15,802 nt of DNA from Candidatus Babeliales bacterium. Lineage in GTDB: Bacteria; Babelota; Babeliae; Babelales; CAIQNR01. The notes under the pieces were generated by a model. It made no database searches and was not told the DNA's origin. It saw only the letters and a program-made list of their open reading frames with translations. This document shows positions 1-6,807 of this stretch, one piece after another. A program made the position numbers and the translations under genes. The stretch spans positions 1 to 15,802 of the forward strand of contig JAIPGS010000009.1 in NCBI GenBank assembly GCA_021735725.1, in the 5' to 3' direction. The stretch's first letter is position 1. The number at the start of each line of letters is the position of its first letter.

Positions 1-30
1 GAAAAAAACATTTTAACCTTAAATATAGAG

Positions 31-58
31 TTGCTATTTGTCAATTAATGTGTATACT
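31..58 (+). promoter_or_regulatory. Sigma70-type promoter of first secreted gene
   Basis: A -35-like TTGCTA (31-36) and a -10-like TATACT (53-58) are separated by 16 bases, with TG directly before the -10 box. The start codon at 142 would have a leader of about 75 bases. The block around the -10 box (GTGTATACTGAGAA) closely resembles that of the next gene's promoter (GTGTAGAATGAGAA, 776-789), which supports both calls. Confidence 0.5.
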
Positions 59-141
59 GAGAAGTAGTGATAGAAGTCATTTTTATAATAAAATAGTAAA
101 AATGAAAATAATAATAAACATTTTAAAATGAAGGTTTTATA

Positions 142-618
142 ATGAAAAAAAGAGTATACATTTCAGGCTTATTTTTAGCTTTTTCTGGGGCATGTTACGG
201 AGCTGAAGAATCAAAACCGGCTCAAGGGCCTCAAGAAGAATCAACAACCTCAACAACTTCTTCAACAAGTCAAAGTACAAGACCGGTTCCAAATTTTCAA
301 GCGCAACCGCGGTCAGCTGATCCAGCTTTATTTGATGCGCGTATTTTATTGTTGAATGAACAAGCTAGGCTTAATGCAGTATATCAACGCAATGCTCTTG
401 ATTTGAGAGCGGCTCGTGAACGTGCAAAAGCTTGTAAAAGACCTCAAGATAAAGCACTTCAAGATTCGGTGGATATAAACGGAGAACCACAAAAGAAAAA
501 AGTAAGACGGGCACTAGATTTTTCTAGTTGTGCAAGCGAGCATCAAAGTAGTTTATCTCGAAATGATCGAGATAATCAAGGTGGTCAAGGTGGTCCAGCA
601 GGTGGATGCGCTTTATAA
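142..618 (+). CDS. Small secreted protein, Ser/Thr-rich, unknown function
   Basis: I do not recognise this 158-residue protein. It begins with a signal peptide: Lys-Lys-Arg, a hydrophobic core at about residues 5-17, and a likely cleavage near residues 20-22 just before Glu-Glu. A Ser/Thr/Gln-rich low-complexity linker follows (about 33-47). Next comes a charged, Ala/Arg-rich probably helical segment (about 62-100), then a basic patch (KKKVRR, 118-123) and a Gly-rich tail (147-155). Cysteines lie at 98, 130 and 156. The start is supported by AAGG at 131-134, seven bases upstream. It has its own promoter and a strong terminator, so it is probably monocistronic. An extracytoplasmic or secreted role is inferred from the signal peptide only. 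Cys18 sits where a lipoprotein cysteine might be, but the residue at -3 is Ser, so a lipoprotein is unlikely. Confidence 0.75.
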   Translation: MKKRVYISGLFLAFSGACYGAEESKPAQGPQEESTTSTTSSTSQSTRPVPNFQAQPRSADPALFDARILLLNEQARLNAVYQRNALDLRAARERAKACKRPQDKALQDSVDINGEPQKKKVRRALDFSSCASEHQSSLSRNDRDNQGGQGGPAGGCAL

Positions 619-632
619 AAAGTAACAATTAA

Positions 633-666
633 AATAAGCCTAACATTTTGTTAGGCTTATTTTTTT
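633..666 (+). terminator. Rho-independent terminator
   Basis: A perfect 12 bp stem (AATAAGCCTAAC at 633-644, GTTAGGCTTATT at 650-661) with a 5-base loop runs straight into a T tract ending at 666. It lies 15 bases after the stop codon of the gene ending at 618 and separates it from the next promoter. Confidence 0.9.
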
Positions 667-756
667 GCAAAAAACAAAATTTAAGCTTAATGAATTTATT
701 TTATAAAATTATAATGACTCTAATAAGCTTATTTAAAAAATAATGTATTATGGTTA

Positions 757-784
757 TTGACAAATAGATATTTTAGTGTAGAAT
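757..784 (+). promoter_or_regulatory. Sigma70-type promoter of repeat-containing secreted gene
   Basis: A perfect -35 TTGACA (757-762), a 16-base spacer ending in TG, and a -10 TAGAAT (779-784) with one mismatch to consensus. This predicts a leader of about 70 bases before the start at 862. Confidence 0.65.
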
Positions 785-861
785 GAGAATAGATCTGGAG
801 ATTGTATTTCTAGGTTGAGAGTTAAATAAATAGTTACGTTAAATTAAATGGAGAAACAAAT

Positions 862-1509
862 ATGAAACGTATATTTTTAATAGGGTTATGTGTAGGAATA
901 AATGGAGTCAAATCGGCTGAAAAAGCTCAAATAATTCCAAAAATAGTAATAACAACTCCAGAACAAGGAATAATAACTTTAGAAGAATATGAGTTGGAAC
1001 AAGAGGTAATGGCAGCATTAAAAAAACAATTATCACAGCTTCGAACTATAAAGCCGACAGGTAAACGTTCTACTTTATGTGAGGATGGAGTATCGCCTTT
1101 TGTTACAATTGAAGAGGGTGAAGAAACACTGGAAGCGCAAATAGCTAAAGATCTTAAAGAGCATCAAGCGCAAATAGCTAAAGAAGAAGAGATTAAAAGA
1201 ACTAGAGAAGAAGAGATCAAAAGATTTAAACGTAGTTTTGATGATGTATGGTTAAACAGTGCGCTTGCTGCTAAAGGTCAGCGATCTGCGAGTGCATATG
1301 GTCCAAGAATTGTAAATGCAGATGGTTCAAGAACTATAAGTACACATGGTTCAAGATCTTCAAGTACAAATAGTTTAATATCTTCCCCTACTACAAGTTC
1401 AGTATCTACAAGTGAAGCTGCTTCAAGACCTGCAAGTACAGATGCTCCAAGAGTAAAAAGTACAGTGTTTTTTTTAGGTTCAACTACTGAGGAAGACGAA
1501 GAAGCATAA
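862..1509 (+). CDS. Secreted protein with octapeptide repeats, unknown function
   Basis: A 215-residue protein of no family known to me. A short signal peptide (about residues 1-19, ending KSA before Glu-Lys) is followed by a region rich in Ile/Thr. A highly charged, probably coiled-coil segment (about 88-125) is built from two imperfect duplications: AQIAK occurs twice 11 residues apart, and EEEIKR twice 8 residues apart. Residues 139-202 form eight consecutive 8-residue units, six of which fit [GA]-x-R-x-x-[SN]-[AT]-x (for example GSRTISTH, GSRSSSTN, ASRPASTD). The C terminus is acidic (EEDEEA). GGAG at 850-853, eight bases upstream, supports the ATG. The repeats and Ser/Thr richness suggest an exported, flexible protein. 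Function is unknown. Confidence 0.75.
   Translation: MKRIFLIGLCVGINGVKSAEKAQIIPKIVITTPEQGIITLEEYELEQEVMAALKKQLSQLRTIKPTGKRSTLCEDGVSPFVTIEEGEETLEAQIAKDLKEHQAQIAKEEEIKRTREEEIKRFKRSFDDVWLNSALAAKGQRSASAYGPRIVNADGSRTISTHGSRSSSTNSLISSPTTSSVSTSEAASRPASTDAPRVKSTVFFLGSTTEEDEEA
1133..1224 (+). repeat. Short in-frame direct repeats in coiled-coil region
   Basis: A 19-base sequence beginning AAGCGCAAATAGC occurs perfectly at 1133-1151 and 1166-1184, 33 bases (11 codons) apart. Immediately after, GAAGAAGAGATTAAAAGA (1183-1200) recurs with one change at 1207-1224, 24 bases (8 codons) apart. Both pairs keep the reading frame, which indicates growth of this gene by small internal duplications. Confidence 0.85.
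1276..1467 (+). repeat. 24-bp (octapeptide) tandem repeat array
   Basis: Eight units of 24 bases lie end to end in frame, encoding residues 139-202. GGTTCAAGA recurs exactly 24 bases apart at 1324-1332 and 1348-1356, and a related GGTCCAAGA starts at 1300. Units five and six (1372-1419) have lost the Gly-x-Arg start but keep the period and the Ser/Thr content. Confidence 0.75.
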
Positions 1510-1589
1510 AACTAATCTTTTTATGAAAAATTGTTTTATTATGATACCTTAATGGAAATAATTATAAAATTTTCAGAAGAGGATATTGT

Positions 1590-1904
1590 ATGAAACAGAA
1601 ATTTTTTAAAGGTATCATATTTTGTATAATGATACCTTTTTTTACGTCCGCACTTTCAGATCCTGATAAAAAAGATGAATTATCAGATTCTGAAAGAGTT
1701 TTAGACAGAGGCCATAACAATGTTCAAAATTCGCGAAGAATATTAAGAAGAATGCCTCATTTATCGCCAAGTGATTTTTTAGTTGTAAGATCTGGGGATG
1801 CTGTTATTACTGAACAATCATCTGAAAGAGTAATTGTTCTTGGTTCACGAATTGCTTCTACTCATAAATTACATGTGCAAAAAACTAATCGTCCTGGGCG
1901 TTAA
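1590..1904 (+). CDS. Small secreted protein, unknown function
   Basis: A 104-residue protein with a signal peptide: Lys-rich start, hydrophobic residues 8-19, and possible cleavage after the TSA at 19-21. The mature part is short and polar: an acidic stretch (24-36), then an Arg-rich one (40-54). I recognise no domain. Residues 85-92 read GSRIASTH, which is 6 of 8 identical to a repeat unit of the preceding gene (GSRTISTH). The two genes may therefore be related, or this may be a worn-down copy. GAGG at 1579-1582 lies seven bases before the ATG. The gene is followed after 21 bases by the next start, so the two are probably co-transcribed. An inverted repeat with a T tract lies inside its signal-peptide codons (1608-1643). 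Confidence 0.65.
   Translation: MKQKFFKGIIFCIMIPFFTSALSDPDKKDELSDSERVLDRGHNNVQNSRRILRRMPHLSPSDFLVVRSGDAVITEQSSERVIVLGSRIASTHKLHVQKTNRPGR
1608..1643 (+). promoter_or_regulatory. Possible intragenic terminator/attenuator hairpin
   Basis: AAAGGTATCAT (1608-1618) and ATGATACCTTT (1629-1639) form a perfect 11 bp stem with a 10-base loop. A run of T follows to 1643. It sits six codons into the gene at 1590. A third copy of the right arm, ATGATACCTT, occurs upstream at 1541-1550 and could pair with the same left arm instead. Function is inferred. An AT-rich chance hairpin is possible. Confidence 0.35.
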
Positions 1905-1925
1905 TATCATGAAAGCGTGATTGTA

Positions 1926-2537
1926 ATGAAGGCTCTTTTTTTAGTATTTTTTCTGTGTGTTACTCAATCATTATACACTTTAGAGGCTTTTTCTTTTTCT
2001 GAAAAAGAAGATGAAGACGGTTTTTTGGAAGTATTAAATGCTCAAGAAATTCCACGCGTAATAATTGATAAAGCATATTTATATGCTTTGATGGATACTA
2101 TTACTCTTCAAAATAAAAAAAGACGAGCGCGTCATCGTGGTTTTTTTTTAAAAGTTCAAGATGATAATCAAGGATCAGCAAATACTTTTAAAGAGTTATA
2201 TGGTTCTTTACATAAATGTATAGAAAAATTTATAAACCCTTGTGATGTAAAAACTTTTGTACCATTTCAATGTTCAATCGTAAATAGCCAAGGGGGAGTG
2301 ATAAAAAATTCATTGGTATCAGCGCAGTATGCGCTTTATTTTAATGTATCACAAGTGACTATTGAAAAAGTTGTTTCAGTAACTTTAACAGATTATGTTT
2401 CATGGCAAGAGTCTACTCAGCAAACGAGTGAAGCTACGATTGAAACAATCGCTCCCGCATTAAAAATGGTAGCAGGTTGTTTAGGAGTAGCTGCTGAATT
2501 TTGTGAAGCTGCGATTGGACAATTAGATATACTCTAA
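1926..2537 (+). CDS. Secreted protein, unknown function
   Basis: I chose the ATG at 1926 (203 residues) rather than the in-frame GTG at 1917. The ATG puts a normal signal peptide at the terminus: MK, hydrophobic core 3-14, likely cleavage near residue 21. The ribosome-binding site is weak (GAAAG at 1911-1915). Translation may be coupled to the gene ending at 1904. After an acidic stretch (about 26-33) come a mixed region, a basic cluster (KKRRARHR, about 64-71) and three cysteines in the segment spanning about 96-118. A predicted beta-rich part (about 118-155) follows, and the last 35 residues are Ala/Gly-rich and may form an amphipathic helix. No family is recognised. Export is inferred from the N terminus only. 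Confidence 0.65.
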   Translation: MKALFLVFFLCVTQSLYTLEAFSFSEKEDEDGFLEVLNAQEIPRVIIDKAYLYALMDTITLQNKKRRARHRGFFLKVQDDNQGSANTFKELYGSLHKCIEKFINPCDVKTFVPFQCSIVNSQGGVIKNSLVSAQYALYFNVSQVTIEKVVSVTLTDYVSWQESTQQTSEATIETIAPALKMVAGCLGVAAEFCEAAIGQLDIL

Positions 2538-2851
2538 TTAAGAAATAATTTTATTTATTAATACTTGCGGACGTCATTGGGATCAGAATTTTTTAAGAAG
2601 ATTCCTAGATTGCCACGCTCCGCTCGCAATGATGTCAAAAGAAAAAAGTTTGTCTCTAATGAAGAGAGTGAATTTTTTAAAATCGACTTTTTTTAGAATC
2701 ATGAAATTTATAGCAAATTAGATTCGTTTAAAATATGAATTTTAGAAAAATAACACAAAAATCCCTATGTGGAGAGCTGTTGCAAGTGTTTATGAAAGGG
2801 AGTAGGATGTTATTTGAAATAAATTATTAATTTATAAAATAAGGATATATT
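2538..2851. other. Intergenic region between secreted genes
   Basis: This 314-base gap holds the palindromic repeat at 2570-2636 and, further right, a possible promoter for the gene at 2852: TTGCAA (2780-2785), 17 bases, TAGGAT (2803-2808). I see no coding sequence, RNA gene or clear terminator in it. Confidence 0.5.
2570..2636. repeat. GC-rich palindromic repeat, copy A
   Basis: The outer ends GACGTCATTG (2570-2579) and CAATGATGTC (2627-2636) are inverted repeats (9 of 10). The right half contains GATTGCCACGCTCCGC and matches a copy at 13063-13113 over about 50 bases, including the AT-rich flank TCAGAATTTT. Its GC content stands out from the surrounding AT-rich DNA. It appears to be a short interspersed element. 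The same kind of motif is, to my recollection, widespread in rickettsial and other intracellular bacterial genomes. Confidence 0.75.
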
Positions 2852-3331
2852 ATGAATAAAAATTATTTCTGTCTATTTGCACTGTTTTCTTCTTTGTGTT
2901 GCTCGTCACTTTATTCGGCAGAAAATGATGCATCTGATTTAAGTGATGCAAGTTATGCGCACATTTCTACACCCCCTTTTATTTTTATGAATCCTGGATT
3001 ATTAGATTCTTTGGAGGGAAAGTTAAAAGAACAAGGAAATTCTGAACATGTTTATGGATACGGGGTTGAATCGTATGATTGTTCTCTAAAAAAATTTGTT
3101 TCTGGCATTCTTCCTTTTTCATTAAAAACGTACTCTACTCCTCAAGAACTTATTAGTTATTTAAAAACTATAGGAATTGAACCTTCTTTGTGGTCAAAAG
3201 GAAATAAAGAAGTACGAGTAGCTATTGTAAGAGAAATAGTCAGAGAAGGCGTGATGTATTCGGATCATTATGTACGTGATATTATTTTTACGTTAAATCC
3301 TGCAAATAATGAAATTATGGCACGTTTTTAA
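2852..3331 (+). CDS. Secreted protein, unknown function
   Basis: A 159-residue protein with a clear signal peptide: residues 1-23, Cys-rich hydrophobic core, YSA before Glu-Asn. The mature part starts acidic and Ser-rich (24-40). It continues as what looks like a small globular domain with alternating hydrophobic residues, for example in residues 121-131 and 143-148. I do not recognise a family. AAGGA at 2841-2845, six bases upstream, supports the ATG. The gene is convergent with tilS and the two coding sequences overlap by 17 bases at their 3' ends. The terminator that best fits this gene lies within tilS (3361-3392). Confidence 0.75.
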   Translation: MNKNYFCLFALFSSLCCSSLYSAENDASDLSDASYAHISTPPFIFMNPGLLDSLEGKLKEQGNSEHVYGYGVESYDCSLKKFVSGILPFSLKTYSTPQELISYLKTIGIEPSLWSKGNKEVRVAIVREIVREGVMYSDHYVRDIIFTLNPANNEIMARF

Positions 3332-4259
3332 TGAGAGCTTTGTTACAATGTTTATACATTACCCATTGGTTTCCCAACTGATGGGTTTTTTTGTGAGTTG
3401 GATTGTGGGGGTAAAGAAGAAAGCGAATAATTTCATTAATAAATGTTTCTGTTAATTGAAATTCGGAAGCTTCATTACAAAGCCATAAAGAAACGATTCG
3501 TTTTTGTATAAATAATGAAAGTTTTTGAAACAAAAGTATGTTAAGTGTTTTGTCTTCAAAAAGAGTTTTAAAAGAGTGTTCTGTATGTTCTTGTAAATAC
3601 TGTTCTGTTTCAGCCAATTGGGCCATGAATCGAAGAGTATTTTTTTTATATCGTTCATCACAGTCTGCAAATACTGGAACAAGTTTATTTCGAATTTTAT
3701 TTCGTAAAAATTCATCAGATTCATTTGTAGGATCTGTTAGAAATTGAATTGAATTCGTTTTTAAAAAATCTAAAATTTCTTTTTTTGAACAGTTAAGAAG
3801 TGGTCGAATATAAAGGTCATCTTTTTCTTTTATTCCTATTATTCCAGAAATAGTTGTCCCACGAATCAAACGAATAAAAAATGTTTCTAGTTGGTCATCT
3901 TCATGATGAGCAAGAGCTATGTAGTCAGCTTTATACTCGTTTCTTAAAGATTCAAAAAAATGACGTCGTAAGTTTCTGCCTAGTTCTTCTTTTGAGCCAT
4001 TATATTTAAAAGACTGTTCTAGTCGTGAAGCTTTGCCATGAACAAAGATAATATCTAATTTTTCACAAAGTTGTTTGCAAAATAATACATCTTTATCTGA
4101 ATCTTTTCTCCATTCATGATCAAGATGAGCAGCGATTAAAGTGAGATTATATTCATCTTTAATTATATGTAATTGATGAAGTAAATAAACAGAATCGGGG
4201 CCTCCTGAAAGGCCCACGATTATAGTATTATTTTTTTGAATAAGTTCTTTATTAAACAT
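3315..4259 (-). CDS. tilS: tRNA(Ile)-lysidine synthase TilS, short form
   Basis: TilS uses ATP and lysine to convert the wobble C34 of tRNA-Ile(CAU) to lysidine, so the tRNA reads AUA and is charged with isoleucine. The 314-residue protein shows the PP-loop SGGPDS (18-23), then AHLDH (44-48) and the family motif AHHEDDQLET (117-126). RPLL (152-155), DPTN (176-179) and an Arg/Asn-rich RNKIRNK (186-192) follow. A helical substrate-binding part (about 205-290) comes next. The separate C-terminal domain of the long forms (E. coli, Bacillus, over 400 residues) is absent, as in the short Aquifex-type enzyme. The ATG overlaps the 3' end of gyrB by 8 bases, so translation is probably coupled. The identification is firm. 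Confidence 0.95.
   Translation of the reverse strand: MFNKELIQKNNTIIVGLSGGPDSVYLLHQLHIIKDEYNLTLIAAHLDHEWRKDSDKDVLFCKQLCEKLDIIFVHGKASRLEQSFKYNGSKEELGRNLRRHFFESLRNEYKADYIALAHHEDDQLETFFIRLIRGTTISGIIGIKEKDDLYIRPLLNCSKKEILDFLKTNSIQFLTDPTNESDEFLRNKIRNKLVPVFADCDERYKKNTLRFMAQLAETEQYLQEHTEHSFKTLFEDKTLNILLFQKLSLFIQKRIVSLWLCNEASEFQLTETFINEIIRFLLYPHNPTHKKTHQLGNQWVMYKHCNKALIKNVP
3361..3392 (+). terminator. Terminator for secreted gene, inside tilS
   Basis: On the + strand ACCCAT (3361-3366) pairs with ATGGGT (3381-3386), with extra TGG/CCA pairing inside, followed by seven T (3386-3392). It lies 30 bases after the stop at 3331. It therefore falls within the C-terminal codons of the oppositely oriented tilS, where the T tract reads as lysine codons. 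Confidence 0.65.
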
Positions 4260-6651
4260 CTAAATTTCGTGCAAAACGTCCATATTTTTCAATAAAGTCT
4301 TTTCTTCCTGCAACGTTGTCACCCATTAATGTTGAGAACCATAAATCAGCTTCAGTTGCATCTTCAATAGATACTTTAAGTAATTTACGACTTTCAGGAT
4401 CCATAGAAGTTTCCCACAATTGTTCTGGGTTCATTTCCCCAAGACCTTTATAGCGTTGAATATGTAAATATGCTTTACTAAGGGCTGTTATTCCACTTAT
4501 CATTTTTAGAAGGCCAGATCCTTGAGTGGATCTGTTTTTTTCTTTAACAGTAAGTTTCCATTGGTTTTCAAGTAATGTTAATGGTTCAAGAAGTTGCATA
4601 ACTTTAGGTAGTTCTTTTGACATAAAGAAACTTTCTCTTACGTCCCAATTTTTGTTTAAAATTTGAAATTCAAACCAGTTTTTTGGATCAGCACCTTCTG
4701 TTATTGCTTCTTCAACATGTATCGTAACAATAAAGTTTTTAAAGAATGTTTGTAAATTCTGTAAAAGAGTTGCAGTTGTTGTTTCAGAAGTGACAGGATG
4801 GGTTTGTAAAAATTTAAGTAATCTATGACATTGAACATCTGTTAATTTAAATAAAATAGCAAGGTGTTCAAGTGCATCTTCATATTTAATAACATCGGAA
4901 AGAATCTGTTGCCATTCTTTTGCATGAATGATTTGATCTGCAATAGCAAGTTCTAGATTGTCATGTGCCCATTCAAATAAAAATTTACGGAAAGAGCTTT
5001 CGTCTTCAAGATATTGCTCACGTTTGCCAATTTTAGCTTTATAAAGAGGAGGCTTTGCAATATACAAATAACCATGCTCAATAACCGGTTTTAAATAACG
5101 GAAGAAAAATGTTAAAAGTAATGTTCTAATGTGAGATCCGTCAACGTCAGCATCGGTCATTAAAATAATTTTATGATAACGTGTTTTTTCAATTTTAAAT
5201 TCTTCACCAATTCCACAACCTGTTGCAGAAATAAGTGCTTTGATTTCATCATTAGAAAGCATTTTATCAAGGCGAGCTTTTTCAACGTTAAGAATTTTAC
5301 CTTTGAGGGGTAAAATTGCTTGATTGTGTCTATCTCTTCCTTGTTTTGCAGAACCACCCGCAGAATCTCCTTCAACAATGAATAGTTCAGTATCAACAGG
5401 ATTTTCGTTTGCACAATCAGCAAGTTTACCAGGAAGAATCATGGTGTCTAAAATAGTTTTTCTTCGGGTAAGTTCACGTGCTTTTTTAGCAGCTTCACGA
5501 GCGTGTTGAGCGAGTTCTGCTTTTTGAATAATCTTTTTAATAATTGCAGGATTTTCTTCAAAATACGTATCAAGTATTCCAAATGTCCATGAATCAACAA
5601 TCCCTTTAACATCACTGTTTCCCAGTTTTGTTTTAGTTTGTCCTTCAAATTGTGGTTCAGGAACTTTGATGTTAATGACACATACAAGTCCTTCACGTAC
5701 ATCTTCACTAGAAAAGTTTGCACCTTTAAGAAGATTCATTGCTTGAGCTTTTTTATTACATATTTTAGTTAATGCAGATTTAAATCCAGCAACGTGTGTT
5801 CCGCCTTCAACAGTGTTGATATTATTAACAAATGAATAGAGTTGTTCACTATAAGTATCATTATATTGCATTGCTATTTCAAGAATATAACTTTCATCTT
5901 CTTTTTGTAGATGAATAATGTTGGGAAACAAAGGAGTTTTCTTTTCATTAATTGCTTCTACAAATGAAACAATTCCACCTTCATAATGGAATGTATGATC
6001 GCGTTCATTGATTTCATCGATAATTGCAATCACAAGGCCTTTATTTAAGAAAGCAAGTTCGCGAAAACGTGTTGAAAGAACATCAAAATTAAATGTTGTA
6101 TCAGCAAAAATAGAATTATCAGGAGTAAAACGAACAAATGTTCCATGTTTATCAGTTGTGCCTGTAATTGCTAATCTTCCTGTTGGTTTTCCTTTTTTAA
6201 AAGATTGAGAATGAATTTCTCCATCTTTATGAATTTCAAGAAAAAGATCACTAGAAAGGGCGTTTACAACTGAAATCCCCACACCGTGAAGACCACCAGA
6301 ATATTTATATGAGTCTTTATCAAATTTACCACCGGCATGAAGTTTTGTCATTACTACTTCAGCAGCTGAAATTTTTTCTGTAGGGTGAATGTCTGTTGGA
6401 ATCCCACGACCATTATCTTGAACAGAACAAGAACCATCAGAATGAAGGATAACCTTTATTTTTGAACAATGACCTGCTAAGGCTTCATCAACTGAGTTAT
6501 CAACAACTTCATAGACCAAGTGATGCAATCCTTGCAAGCTTGTTGAACCAATATACATGGCTGGACGTTTACGTACCGCCTCAAGACCTTCCATTACCTT
6601 AATGGACTTGGCACCATATTCGGGCTGTTTGCCATCAGAGTTTTTAGACAT
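4252..6651 (-). CDS. gyrB: DNA gyrase subunit B
   Basis: GyrB is the ATPase subunit of the A2B2 gyrase that adds negative supercoils. The GHKL ATPase domain shows YEVVDNSVDEA (47-57, with the catalytic Glu48), DNGRGIP (79-85) and GGLHGVG (119-125). The transducer follows. The Toprim part has EGDSAGG, the GyrB-type QAILPLKGKILNVEKA and DADVDGSHIR, and the C terminus is RYKGLGEMNPEQLWETSMDP through FARNLDV. At 799 residues it carries the roughly 170-residue insert in the C-terminal half that is seen in proteobacterial GyrB (E. coli 804) and not in the shorter Bacillus type. I chose the ATG at 6651 because GAGAGGGAG (6658-6666) lies six bases upstream. A further in-frame extension to 6774 has no such signal and is not GyrB-like. 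tilS follows with an 8-base overlap. Confidence 0.97.
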   Translation of the reverse strand: MSKNSDGKQPEYGAKSIKVMEGLEAVRKRPAMYIGSTSLQGLHHLVYEVVDNSVDEALAGHCSKIKVILHSDGSCSVQDNGRGIPTDIHPTEKISAAEVVMTKLHAGGKFDKDSYKYSGGLHGVGISVVNALSSDLFLEIHKDGEIHSQSFKKGKPTGRLAITGTTDKHGTFVRFTPDNSIFADTTFNFDVLSTRFRELAFLNKGLVIAIIDEINERDHTFHYEGGIVSFVEAINEKKTPLFPNIIHLQKEDESYILEIAMQYNDTYSEQLYSFVNNINTVEGGTHVAGFKSALTKICNKKAQAMNLLKGANFSSEDVREGLVCVINIKVPEPQFEGQTKTKLGNSDVKGIVDSWTFGILDTYFEENPAIIKKIIQKAELAQHAREAAKKARELTRRKTILDTMILPGKLADCANENPVDTELFIVEGDSAGGSAKQGRDRHNQAILPLKGKILNVEKARLDKMLSNDEIKALISATGCGIGEEFKIEKTRYHKIILMTDADVDGSHIRTLLLTFFFRYLKPVIEHGYLYIAKPPLYKAKIGKREQYLEDESSFRKFLFEWAHDNLELAIADQIIHAKEWQQILSDVIKYEDALEHLAILFKLTDVQCHRLLKFLQTHPVTSETTTATLLQNLQTFFKNFIVTIHVEEAITEGADPKNWFEFQILNKNWDVRESFFMSKELPKVMQLLEPLTLLENQWKLTVKEKNRSTQGSGLLKMISGITALSKAYLHIQRYKGLGEMNPEQLWETSMDPESRKLLKVSIEDATEADLWFSTLMGDNVAGRKDFIEKYGRFARNLDV

Positions 6652-6744
6652 AAGATTCTCCCTCTCGGAATCAACCTGGTTATTCATATGCATTACCACT
6701 TGGTTTAGAGTTAAAAATATTGTATGATTAAGTTTACCGCAGAA

Positions 6745-6774
6745 ATCATATTTTTCCAAAAAATAGAGCTTCAA
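6745..6774 (-). promoter_or_regulatory. Possible gyrB promoter
   Basis: Reading the minus strand, TTGAAG (6774-6769) and TATGAT (6750-6745) are separated by 18 bases, about 95 bases upstream of the gyrB start at 6651. The match is moderate and the region is AT-rich, so this is tentative. Confidence 0.35.
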
Positions 6775-6807
6775 AGCAACAAATTTAAAAAATAAGGATC
6801 ATTTCCT

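Noticed and set aside
601..618. C-terminal Gly-Gly-Cys-Ala-Leu of the first secreted protein as a prenylation (CaaX) signal
   Set aside because: A CaaX box needs three residues after the cysteine; only two are present. The Gly-rich context may be simple low complexity.
3538..3747. Open frames antisense to tilS, gyrB, dksA, rpsI and ctpA
   Set aside because: Each lies within a well-supported gene on the other strand or in another frame, has no ribosome-binding site and gives low-complexity translations rich in Phe, Ser or Lys.
6652..6774. 41-residue N-terminal extension of gyrB
   Set aside because: The extra residues are not GyrB-like, and a strong GAGAGGGAG site fits the start at 6651. The extension covers the likely promoter region.
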